A stretch of 64,000 nucleotides of DNA from Bradyrhizobium oligotrophicum S58 (GTDB lineage: Bacteria > Pseudomonadota > Alphaproteobacteria > Rhizobiales > Xanthobacteraceae), in assembly GCF_000344805.1 (NCBI RefSeq), contig NC_020453.1:5923001-5987000 (forward strand). The letters run 5' to 3'. The notes under the pieces were generated by a model. The model had not been told where the DNA came from. It did no database searches and saw only the letters and a program-made list of their open reading frames with translations. Positions 56,951 to 64,000 of this stretch are shown here, piece by piece (positions within the stretch are counted from its first letter, which is position 1; the number at the start of each line of letters is the position of its first letter). A program made the translations under genes and the position numbers.

Positions 56951-57781
56951 GTGCCTGCTTCGCAAATCCTGACCACGACGGACGGCCGCTTCGGCTATGA
57001 AGCAGCCGGCGAGCCGCGGCGGCAGACCATCGTCTTCCTGCACGGCATCGGCGGTGCGGCGCTCGCATGGCGCGGCCAGCTCGAACATTTCGGTGAGCAC
57101 TATCATGCGGTCGCCTGGGACATGCCTGGCTATGGTCGATCCGCTCGGCTCGATAGCATCAGCATCACCACACTTGCGGACGCGCTTCAGGACTTCCTGA
57201 TCCAGATCGATGCCCATGCCCCGATCGTGGTCGGTCATTCCATCGGCGGGATGATCGTGCAGGAGTGGCTGATGACCCACCGACAATCTGCAGCCGCCGT
57301 GGTGCTGGCACAAACGAGTCCGGCGTTCGGCAAGAGCGACGGCGACTGGCAGAAATCCTTCATCGAAGCTCGCCTCGGCCCGCTGGACCGCGGCGCGACG
57401 ATGGCATCATTGGCACCCGATCTGGTCAGGGAACTGGTCGGCGATGATCCCGATCCTGCGGGTCTTGCGCTTGCGACGGCGTGCATGGCGGGCGTGCCCG
57501 AAGCGAGCTATCGCGCCAGCATGCTGGCCCTACTCGGCTTCGACCGGCGACAGGCCTTGAAGGAGATCAAGGTGCCGACCTTGGTCCTCTCGGGCTCGAA
57601 AGATCGCAACGCGCCGGCGCCGATGATGGAGAAGATGGCGAGCTTCATCCCCGGGGCTGACTATGTGGAGCTTCAGGGCGCCGGGCATCTCGTCAATCTC
57701 GAGCGCCCTGAAGAGTTCAACGCGGCGCTCGCGTTCTTTCTGAAAACGCATGCAACGACAGCCGCTGTGGAGGCATCATGA
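56951..57781 (+). CDS. alpha/beta hydrolase
   Basis: 276 residues from the GTG at 56951, which has a GGAGG site. TIVFLHGIGGAALAWRGQLE near residue 30 holds the oxyanion HG, IVVGHSIGGMIVQEW near 93 the nucleophile Ser, PTLVLSGSKDRNAP the acid Asp and LQGAGHLVNLERPEEF the His. The complete triad resembles ring-fission hydrolases and enol-lactonases. It is first of a five-gene plus-strand operon and may hydrolyse an alicyclic CoA intermediate or a thioester. Confidence 0.86.
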   Translation: MPASQILTTTDGRFGYEAAGEPRRQTIVFLHGIGGAALAWRGQLEHFGEHYHAVAWDMPGYGRSARLDSISITTLADALQDFLIQIDAHAPIVVGHSIGGMIVQEWLMTHRQSAAAVVLAQTSPAFGKSDGDWQKSFIEARLGPLDRGATMASLAPDLVRELVGDDPDPAGLALATACMAGVPEASYRASMLALLGFDRRQALKEIKVPTLVLSGSKDRNAPAPMMEKMASFIPGADYVELQGAGHLVNLERPEEFNAALAFFLKTHATTAAVEAS

Positions 57782-59064
57782 CCATTCAGGTCCAGAAGAC
57801 GGCAACCGCTGCAGGTCAGGCGCTCGATGCGCCGATGTTCGACCGCGGGGCCTACAGGCTCACGGCCGAGCAGGCCGACATCATCACCCGCGCCAGAGAA
57901 ATCGGCCAGAGCGTGCTCGCGGGCCGCGCCGCGGGCTATGACCGCGATGCGATTTTTCCGACCGAGAACTACAAGGATTTGCACCGCGCGGGGCTGCTCG
58001 GCATCTCCGTTCCCAAAGCCCAGGGCGGTCTCGGCGCCGGCTACCAGACCTATGCACTGGCCGCTGCCGAGATCGGCCGCTATTGCGGCGCGACCGCGCT
58101 GACCTGGAACATGCACGTCTGCTCAACCCTGTGGTCGGGCCCGCTCGCCGACGATCTCGACATGGATGAGGAGATGCGGGCGGCGCATGAGCGCCGGCGC
58201 GCCATCCACTACAAGCGGATCATCGACGACGGCGCGATCTACTCGCAGCCGTTCTCGGAGGGCGGCGCGGCCGCGGCGGGCGGCGTCGCCTTCGGCACGG
58301 AGGCGAAGCCGGTGAAGGGTGGCTGGCTGATCAACGGCAAGAAGATCTTCGCATCGCTTGCGGGACATGCGGACTATTACGGCGTGCTGTGCACGGAGGT
58401 CAGCGAGGGCGAGAAGGCATCCCGCCGCAACACGCTCTACCTTGCTGTGCCGGCGAAAACCGAGGGTGTGTCGGTGGTCGGTGACTGGGACCCGCTGGGC
58501 ATGCGCGGCACGGTCTCGCGCACGCTGCTGTTCAAGGATGTCTTCGTCGAGGAGGACGCGGCCCTGATGCCGCGCGGCGTCTACTTCCAGGCGGCGATGC
58601 GGTGGCCGCACATGTTCATGACGTTGTCGCCGACCTATATGGGCCTGGCGCAGGCCGCCTATGATTTCACGCTCAAATATCTGCGCGGAGAGGTGCCGGG
58701 CATGCCGCCGGTCAAGCGGCGGATGTATCCGACCAAGCAGATCGCCGTGGCGCAGATGCAGATCAAGCTGGAGCAGATCAAGGGCATCTGGTTCCAGGCC
58801 GTCACCGAGGCTCGCGCCAATCCCAGCAAGGAGCAGGTGCTGCGCGCCTATGCGGCGCAGTACTCGGTGATGGAGGGCGCCAATGAGCTCGCGGCGCTCG
58901 CCATCCGCACCTGCGGCGGCCAGTCGATGCTGAAGACGTTGCCGCTGGAGCGGATCTATCGCGACAGCCGCTGCGGTTCGTTGATGCTGCCCTGGACCGC
59001 CGAGCTTTGCCTGGACCGCATCGGCCGCGAGGCGCTGTACGAGCCCGGCGAGACGGACGACTGA
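57778..59064 (+). CDS. acyl-CoA dehydrogenase family protein without the usual Glu
   Basis: 428 residues overlapping the hydrolase stop by 4 bases (ATGA). Acyl-CoA dehydrogenase fold: YQTYALAAAEIGRYCGATAL, then IYSQPFSEGGAAAAGGVAFG, KGGWLINGKKIFASLAGHAD, and a C-terminal helix LPLERIYRDSRCGSLMLPW. In most family members the last segment ends YEGTxEI with the catalytic Glu; here it reads LPWTAEL, with Pro at that place. It may use another base or be a flavin monooxygenase-type member such as DszC. Confidence 0.82.
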   Translation: MTIQVQKTATAAGQALDAPMFDRGAYRLTAEQADIITRAREIGQSVLAGRAAGYDRDAIFPTENYKDLHRAGLLGISVPKAQGGLGAGYQTYALAAAEIGRYCGATALTWNMHVCSTLWSGPLADDLDMDEEMRAAHERRRAIHYKRIIDDGAIYSQPFSEGGAAAAGGVAFGTEAKPVKGGWLINGKKIFASLAGHADYYGVLCTEVSEGEKASRRNTLYLAVPAKTEGVSVVGDWDPLGMRGTVSRTLLFKDVFVEEDAALMPRGVYFQAAMRWPHMFMTLSPTYMGLAQAAYDFTLKYLRGEVPGMPPVKRRMYPTKQIAVAQMQIKLEQIKGIWFQAVTEARANPSKEQVLRAYAAQYSVMEGANELAALAIRTCGGQSMLKTLPLERIYRDSRCGSLMLPWTAELCLDRIGREALYEPGETDD

Positions 59065-59066
59065 GC

Positions 59067-60581
59067 GTGGACCTCTGCAGCCTGATCGAACGCAACGCCG
59101 CGTTCACGCCTGAGAAGCCGGCGATCCATTTCGAAGGCACGACGCTGAGCTATGCTGCGTTCAGCGACCGCATCGCTGACATGGCGCGGGCGCTGAAATC
59201 CGAGTTCGGCGTCGGCCGCGGCGACCGCGTCGCGATCCTCAGCTTGAACCGGCCGGACTACCTGGTCGTGCTCTATGCCTGCGCGCGGCTCGGCGCGATC
59301 CTGGTGCCGCTCAACTGGCGGCTCGCGGTGGCCGAGCAGGTCTTCATCCTGTCGGATGCGGCGGCCAAGGTGCTCGTACTGGAGCAGGCCTTCGCGCCGG
59401 TGCTGCCAGCACTGGCGGAGAGCCACCCGGAGACGGTGCCTGTCGGCATCGACTTCGCGCCGCCTCGCGGCTTCACAATCGACGCGTTGCTGGCGCGCGG
59501 CCATGGCGACGACCGCAACCCGCACATCGATCTCACCTGCCCGCTGCTGATCGTCTACACCTCGGGCACCACGGGCCGGCCGAAGGGCGCGGTGCTGCGC
59601 CAGGAGGCGCTGCTGTGGAACGGCGTGATGAGCCAGCACATGCATGGCCTCACCTCCGACGATCACGTGCTGACCGTGCTGCCGCTGTTCCATGTCGGCG
59701 GCCTCAACATCCAGACCACGCCGGCGCTGCAGCACGGCGCCACCGTGACGCTGCACGCGCGCTTCACGCCGGACTCCACGCTCGCAGCGATCGCAACCGA
59801 GCGGCCGACGCTCACCGTGCTGGTGCCTGCGACGATCCAGGCCGTCACCGAGCATCCGGGCTGGACAACCGCCGACCTGTCGTCGCTCAAGGCCGTCTCC
59901 ACCGGCTCCAGCATCGTGCCGCCGGCTCTGATCGATCGCATCACCGCGCGCGGCGTGCCGGTGCTGCAGGTCTATGGCTCGACCGAGACCTGCCCGATTG
60001 CGATCTACACCCGGCTCGGCGGCGATGTCTCGCGCACCGGCTCGACCGGCCTGCCCGGTTTGTGCTGCGAGGCCAAGATCATCGACCGGGATGGCAACGA
60101 GGTTCCTGCTGGAACAGCGGGTGAGATTGCGGTGCGCGGTGCCAACGTGTTCTTCGAATATTGGGGCAATGCGAAAGCCACGCAGCAGGCGATCCAGGAC
60201 GGCTGGTACCGCACCGGCGACATCGCCCAGCGCGACTCGGAGGGATACTTCTTCGTGCTCGAGCGGAAAAACAATATGATCATCTCCGGTGGTGAGAACG
60301 TCTACCCGGCCGAGATCGAGCGGGTGCTGGGCGAGCATCCCGATGTCGTCGAGTGTGGCGTGATCGGCCGGCCGGATCCGCGCTGGGACGAGGTGCCGGT
60401 GGCATTCGTCGTCAAGCGCCAGGGCTGTTCGCTCGACGCCGAGACGCTGCGCGCGCATCTGCAGTCGCAGCTTGCGCGCTTCAAGGTGCCCCGCGACATC
60501 GTCTTCGTCGACGATCTGCCGCGCACCGCGCTCGGCAAGGTGCAGCACCATGTGCTGCGCCAGATCGATGGACCCACATGA
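59067..60581 (+). CDS. AMP-dependent acyl-CoA synthetase
   Basis: 504 residues from the GTG at 59067, two bases after the preceding stop. LLIVYTSGTTGRPKGAVLRQ near residue 160 is the phosphate loop, VYGSTETCPIAIYTR near 305 the adenine motif, GWYRTGDIAQRDSEGYFFVL near 378 binds ribose, and LPRTALGKVQHHVLRQ holds the catalytic Lys. It activates a carboxylic acid to its CoA ester; this is the second ligase of the region, so a different acid or a ring-opened intermediate is likely. Confidence 0.9.
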   Translation: MDLCSLIERNAAFTPEKPAIHFEGTTLSYAAFSDRIADMARALKSEFGVGRGDRVAILSLNRPDYLVVLYACARLGAILVPLNWRLAVAEQVFILSDAAAKVLVLEQAFAPVLPALAESHPETVPVGIDFAPPRGFTIDALLARGHGDDRNPHIDLTCPLLIVYTSGTTGRPKGAVLRQEALLWNGVMSQHMHGLTSDDHVLTVLPLFHVGGLNIQTTPALQHGATVTLHARFTPDSTLAAIATERPTLTVLVPATIQAVTEHPGWTTADLSSLKAVSTGSSIVPPALIDRITARGVPVLQVYGSTETCPIAIYTRLGGDVSRTGSTGLPGLCCEAKIIDRDGNEVPAGTAGEIAVRGANVFFEYWGNAKATQQAIQDGWYRTGDIAQRDSEGYFFVLERKNNMIISGGENVYPAEIERVLGEHPDVVECGVIGRPDPRWDEVPVAFVVKRQGCSLDAETLRAHLQSQLARFKVPRDIVFVDDLPRTALGKVQHHVLRQIDGPT

Positions 60582-60600
60582 TCGAGACGGAGAGGCGATC

Positions 60601-61695
60601 TTGAAAATAGCAGTGCTCGGCGGCGGCAATGGCTCGTTCGCGGCCGCAGGCGATTTCGCGCTTCAGAGACACGAGGTGCGGCTGTGGCGACGCGATGCGG
60701 ACGCCGTGGCGCAGCACCGGGCGGCGGGCTCGACCATCATCGTCAAGGACGTCAATGGCCGCCACGAGGTCAGGCTCGCGCTGGTCACGACCGACATCGG
60801 CGAGGCCGTCCGTGGCGCCGAGCTGATCCTCTGCCCCGCGCCGGCCTTTGCGCAAGCAGACATTGCGAAGCAGCTGGCGCCGCATCTGACCGACGGCCAG
60901 GTCGTGTTCCTGCCGCCGGCCACGTTCGGCACGATGATCTTTGCAGCCGCCGCCCGCGACGCCGGCAACAAGGCTGTCGTCAGCTACGCCGAGACCGGCA
61001 CCCTGCCGTGGCTGACGCGCAAGCACGGTCCGTTCGAGGTCGCGATCACCATCCGCGCCAAGCGGCTCCCGGTCGGCGTGTTTCCCCTGAGGACGGCGGA
61101 GCATGCGCTCGCGGTGATCGGCCGCGCGTTTCCCGGCGTGATCGAGCCGTGCGGTGACGCGCTGTCGGGCGCACTGATGAATGCCGGCTGCATCATCCAT
61201 CCGCCGCTGATCGTGATGAATGCAGGTCCGATCGAGCATTTCGAGCGCTGGGACATCCACAAGGAGGGCACGCAAGCCTCGATCCGCCGCGTCACCGATG
61301 CGCTCGACGCCGAGCGGATCGCGGTGCGCGAGGCGCTCGGCTACGGCGCGCCGCATTTCCCGCTCGCGCATCACTACGCGAGGGACGGCGAGATCTGGAT
61401 GTATGGCCGCGGCTCGCATGACCGGCTCACCGATTCCGGTGACTGGCGCGAGCAGCTGGTGCTGACGCAGCATCGCTACATGCGCGAGGATTTGCGGCTC
61501 GGCCTGTCGCTGCTGATCTCGGCCGCCGAGCTGACCGGCACATCGACGCCGCTCGCCCGCGGTTTTCTCGCGATTGGCGGCGCGATCTGCGGCGAGGATT
61601 TCATGGCGACCGGGCGAACTCTTTCCAGTCTCGGCCTCGGCGGCCTCGATCGGACCGCGCTGCAGGCGCTGCTCCGCGACGGATCTGCCGCATGA
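60601..61695 (+). CDS. opine (octopine/nopaline) dehydrogenase family protein
   Basis: 364 residues from the TTG at 60601, which follows GGAGAGG at ideal spacing; the residues that follow (KIAVLGGGNGSFAAAGDFAL) are the Rossmann loop. The C-terminal domain holds GALMNAGCIIHPPLIVMNAG near 195 and the HFPLAHHYARDGEIWMYGRG region, typical of the opine dehydrogenase domain with its catalytic His. The family reduces or oxidises C-N bonds between an amino acid and a keto acid. In a CoA-type aromatic operon this is unexpected; it may act on an amine or imine intermediate. Confidence 0.84.
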   Translation: MKIAVLGGGNGSFAAAGDFALQRHEVRLWRRDADAVAQHRAAGSTIIVKDVNGRHEVRLALVTTDIGEAVRGAELILCPAPAFAQADIAKQLAPHLTDGQVVFLPPATFGTMIFAAAARDAGNKAVVSYAETGTLPWLTRKHGPFEVAITIRAKRLPVGVFPLRTAEHALAVIGRAFPGVIEPCGDALSGALMNAGCIIHPPLIVMNAGPIEHFERWDIHKEGTQASIRRVTDALDAERIAVREALGYGAPHFPLAHHYARDGEIWMYGRGSHDRLTDSGDWREQLVLTQHRYMREDLRLGLSLLISAAELTGTSTPLARGFLAIGGAICGEDFMATGRTLSSLGLGGLDRTALQALLRDGSAA

Positions 61696-62678
61696 GCGCC
61701 CGCGGTCACATCGCCTGCCTCGGCGCCGGCCGCATGGGCCGCGGCATCGCCACGGCCTTCGCCTATGCCGGCCATCCCGTCACGATGATCGACATCAAGG
61801 CGCGCACGCCGGAGGCGTTCGCGACATTGCAGAGCGAGGCGCTCGGCGAGATCAGCGCCACGTTCGCCACGCTGGCGCGACTGGGCCTGCTGCAGTCGGC
61901 CGATGCCGAGAGGCTGATGAGCAAGATCGACGTCGCGCCGGCCGGCGCGAGGCACGATGTGCTCGCGAAGACCACGCTGGTGTTCGAGGGCGTGCCGGAG
62001 ATCGTCGACCTCAAGCGAGAGGTGCTGGGTGCGGCATCGCGCGCGGTCGCGCCCGAGGTCATCATCGCCTCGACGACGTCGACCATCCTGGTCGACGACC
62101 TCTCCGGCGCCGTGGAACGCCCCGAACGCTTCCTCAACGCACACTGGCTCAATCCGGCCTATCTCATCCCGCTGGTGGAGATCTCGCCGGGCAAGGCGAC
62201 CGATCCTGATGTCACCGTACGGCTGAAGGCGCTGCTCGAAGGCATCGGCAAGGTGCCGGTGGTCTGCGCTGCGACGCCGGGCTTCATCGTGCCGCGCATC
62301 CAGGCGCTCGCGATGAACGAGGCGGCGCGCATGGTCGGCGAAGGCGTCGCCAGCGCCGAGGAGATCGACAAGGCGATCCGCTACGGGTTCGGCTTCCGCT
62401 ACGCGGTGCTCGGCCTGCTCGAATTCATCGACTGGGGCGGCGGCGACATTCTCTATTACGCCAGCCGCTATCTCGAAGGCGCGCTGGGCAGCGACCGCTA
62501 TCGCGCGCCCGAGGTGATCGAAAAGAACATGGCGGAAGGCCGCCTCGGCCTGCGCACCGGCGCCGGCTTCCTCGATTATTCCGGGATGGATGTCGCAGCC
62601 TATCGCGAGCAACGGCTCGGCGCGCTGGTCGAGATGCTCCGCCATTTCAAGTTGGCCCGGCCGCCGGTGATGGATTGA
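61692..62678 (+). CDS. 3-hydroxyacyl-CoA dehydrogenase
   Basis: 328 residues overlapping the preceding stop by 4 bases (ATGA). Rossmann loop IACLGAGRMGRGIATAFAYA at the N-terminus; VFEGVPEIVDLKREVLGAAS near 98; the catalytic region AHWLNPAYLIPLVEISPG near 152, with the family His of HxxxP as His in NAHWLNP; and TPGFIVPRIQALAMNEAARM near 196. It oxidises a 3-hydroxyacyl-CoA with NAD, the last beta-oxidation step before thiolysis. No thiolase gene is in the cluster. Confidence 0.9.
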   Translation: MSARGHIACLGAGRMGRGIATAFAYAGHPVTMIDIKARTPEAFATLQSEALGEISATFATLARLGLLQSADAERLMSKIDVAPAGARHDVLAKTTLVFEGVPEIVDLKREVLGAASRAVAPEVIIASTTSTILVDDLSGAVERPERFLNAHWLNPAYLIPLVEISPGKATDPDVTVRLKALLEGIGKVPVVCAATPGFIVPRIQALAMNEAARMVGEGVASAEEIDKAIRYGFGFRYAVLGLLEFIDWGGGDILYYASRYLEGALGSDRYRAPEVIEKNMAEGRLGLRTGAGFLDYSGMDVAAYREQRLGALVEMLRHFKLARPPVMD

Positions 62679-62690
62679 AGAGGCGCAGCT

Positions 62691-62819
62691 GTAGGGTGGG
62701 CAAAGGCGCGCCACGCTGTCGCCGCATCGTGACGACGTCTCGCGCGCCGTGCCCACCATTCGCGCGGATACACGGTGGGCACGCGACCGCCCTGCGGGCG
62801 GCTGCTTTGCCCACCCTAC
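62691..62819. repeat. intergenic inverted repeat (GTAGGGTGGGCAAAG family)
   Basis: GTAGGGTGGGCAAAG at 62691-62705 and CTTTGCCCACCCTAC ending at 62819 are exact inverted copies, and CGTGCCCACC/GGTGGGCACG (62748-62783) forms a second stem inside. The gap 62679-63674 contains only this and the two repeats that follow. Confidence 0.85.
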
Positions 62820-62884
62820 GGCACCGTCCCTGTGGACAGGTCTCTTCACATCTCAAACAGCGCAAGACGTGACACCACAGTCTC

Positions 62885-63345
62885 GCGGCGCATCTCGCCC
62901 GAGTCATGCATCGAACATGTCCCTCTTGAAATGCAGAGGGCGCAGGGAATGCCGGGTGAAGGCCTCACCCATGGCCCGCCTGCGAACAAGAATGCAGGCG
63001 GCAGGTACCACAGGTGGTGCCGATCAACCGGCATTCCCTGCGCGACGGGCTTACGGCTGCTTCGCGATCTCCTCGGTGCGCCGGGCTTGTTGGCCACCGT
63101 CATCCGCGTGATGCATCAGCACCAGTGCGAACTTGACCTCAGCGTCGGGAGGCCAGGACCACGCGACTTGACCGTCCGCAAGCGCCCGTTCGTCCGCACA
63201 TCCAAAGGACATGCTGCGAGCTCTCGCGGCCATCGCATCCCCACCTCGCGTGTCGTGACGATCGCGCGCAACGCCCCTCTGCGGTGAGGCGGGATGGCGA
63301 GAGAAGATCACGATTTCTGTAAAAGCGCAAGAGATTTATTTTTTT
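62885..63345 (-). repeat. dispersed structured element, copy 3
   Basis: Third copy, on the minus strand. Its module (62940-63043) keeps the 16-base outer stem of copy 1 exactly and the same CCGCCTGC/GCAGGCGG and GGGTGA/TCACCC hairpins, while the loops differ (ATTCTTGTTC against ATTCTTTTC). The conserved block TCCCGCCTCA and the pyrimidine-rich leader lie at its far end near 63286-63345. Confidence 0.8.
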
Positions 63346-63423
63346 CAGAAGCAATGGAGAGGCGGGGTCGGCTTCGTGGCGCGCGTCGTCATTGGGCCTG
63401 ACCTGTTGCCGCGACGGCGGTGG

Positions 63424-63629
63424 GCTCCCCTCCCCCCTGCGGGGAGGGGTCGGGGGTGGGGGTCCACGAGTCGTGCTCGATTTGAGGGGCTCTTCAGCTT
63501 TGCCGCCGGTCGCGCCGACCGCGTGGCCGACCCTGCGCGTTCCAACTGTTGAAAGCAGAGGGACTCACAACGAAGTTCGGAGCGTGTGGACCCCCACCCC
63601 CAACCCCTCCCCGCAAGAGGGAGGGGAGC
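63424..63629. repeat. intergenic long inverted repeat
   Basis: GCTCCCCTCCCCCCTGCGGG at 63424 is matched by CCCGCAAGAGGGAGGGGAGC ending at 63629 with few mismatches; GGGGTCGGGGGTGGGGGTCC pairs with GGACCCCCACCCCCAACCCC just inside. Confidence 0.8.
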
Positions 63630-63674
63630 ACACTGCCGCTACGGCACCTGCACGAACGCACCCCCGATAAGCGA

Positions 63675-64000
63675 CTACCCGAACACGTCCTGCAGCACGC
63701 CGTCCTTGATCACGGCGATGCCATCCAGCTCGATGGTGGTGCCCATCATCGGCAGGTCGAAATGGCCGGCGGTGTAGCGGCCGGCGAATTCGTTGGCGCC
63801 GGTGGAGAACAGGAAGTTGCCGGGCACGGCGCGCAGCTCGGTGCCGTTGGTGTCGCGCTGGTCGTACATCGTCAGCGCCTCGTAGCGGGCGCCGGGGTTC
63901 ATGCCCCAGCCGACATGCGACACCGCATAGGCCTCGCGATCGCCCCAGGAGGCGAGATAGGCGCGCATCATCGCGGCGTCGGCCCCCTCGCCTTCCAAGT
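63675..64000 (-). CDS. NicX/M29-like metalloenzyme, C-terminal part
   Basis: Partial gene cut by the right edge; about 108 C-terminal residues are visible. AVSHVGWGMNPGARYEALTM, then ELRAVPGNFLFSTGANEFAG and TAGHFDLPMMGTTIELDGI resemble the C-terminus of 2,5-dihydroxypyridine 5,6-dioxygenase (NicX) and related M29 aminopeptidase-fold proteins. The His of SHVGWG and the His and Asp of GHFDLP fit the three metal ligands. A ring-cleaving role on a pyridine or similar compound is possible; an aminopeptidase cannot be excluded. Confidence 0.7.
   Translation of the reverse strand, partial: LEGEGADAAMMRAYLASWGDREAYAVSHVGWGMNPGARYEALTMYDQRDTNGTELRAVPGNFLFSTGANEFAGRYTAGHFDLPMMGTTIELDGIAVIKDGVLQDVFG

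Noticed and set aside
50835..56972. Open plus-strand frame of about 2045 codons
   Set aside because: It runs antisense or out of frame through the SBP/cupin region, the monooxygenase, the fused enzyme, the hydratase and the SDR, which have clear family motifs. Its translation is Arg/His/Asp-rich without domains, the usual mirror of a GC-rich gene.
62885..63300. Protein-coding gene in repeat copy 3 and its counterparts
   Set aside because: Similar short translations occur in all three copies but with different lengths and frameshifts and no common start or ribosome site, while stem structure is conserved.

Overview
The window looks like the chromosome of a Bradyrhizobium-type alphaproteobacterium. 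It has high GC, dense short operons, many GTG and TTG starts, paralogous branched-chain-type binding proteins, rhizobial families (LacI with a single-domain sugar ABC ATPase, AAHS transporter, CoxE/MoxR pair), and numerous dispersed intergenic inverted repeats. The genus is inferred from style and gene content, not from a marker gene. I recognise no rRNA, tRNA, CRISPR array, phage or complete insertion sequence.

Layout. 0-10.8 kb: mixed housekeeping and accessory genes (VOC protein, amine oxidase, RibD-type reductase, membrane-anchored hydrolase, DUF2200, double-hotdog thioesterase, coiled-coil protein, L,D-transpeptidase, a fabA-like pseudogene, a hydrolase, a MarR-GNAT fusion). 11.1-18.1 kb: a xylose locus on the minus strand, lacI-xylB-xylA-ABC ATPase-permease-binding protein, with a candidate LacI operator and a rho-independent terminator. 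18.2-19.9 kb: a PAN-domain protein and a GAF-GGDEF-PilZ-like diguanylate cyclase. 20-27.8 kb: tannase-family esterase, pobA, an AraC regulator and a divergent cytochrome P450. A 17-base sequence is repeated exactly in front of pobA and of the P450. 26.6-32.9 kb: old yellow enzyme with a divergent HxlR regulator, AMP nucleosidase, then a shikimate-dehydrogenase homologue, an amidohydrolase and an ABC binding protein. 33-41.6 kb: the protocatechuate 4,5-cleavage operon (transporter-ligJ-ligK-DUF1932 dehydrogenase-ligI-ligA-ligB-ligC) with a LysR gene upstream. 41.8-45.6 kb: TspO, MoxR ATPase, CoxE-like protein and a small membrane protein. 46.5-62.7 kb: a CoA-dependent aromatic cluster that most resembles aerobic 2-aminobenzoate or salicylate catabolism: aryl-CoA ligase, Rid protein, MarR regulator, fused aryl-CoA monooxygenase/reductase, enoyl-CoA hydratase, SDR, hydrolase, acyl-CoA dehydrogenase homologue, second ligase, opine-dehydrogenase-like protein and hydroxyacyl-CoA dehydrogenase. 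The right edge cuts a NicX/M29-like gene.

How the genes work together. 4-Hydroxybenzoate is taken up by the AAHS transporter and hydroxylated by PobA to protocatechuate. LigAB opens the ring, LigC oxidises the semialdehyde, LigI opens the lactone, LigJ hydrates and LigK cleaves to pyruvate and oxaloacetate. The shared promoter site suggests the P450 feeds 4-hydroxybenzoate into this route, for example by O-demethylation. The 46-62 kb cluster is a second route with CoA-thioester chemistry. Three AT-rich palindromes of one family stand before its key operons and probably mark the regulon of its MarR protein.

Most notable non-coding feature: three copies of a dispersed element of about 400 bp, each with a roughly 105-nt nested-hairpin module. 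Between copies, bases in all three stems change in compensating pairs, which points to selection on a folded structure.
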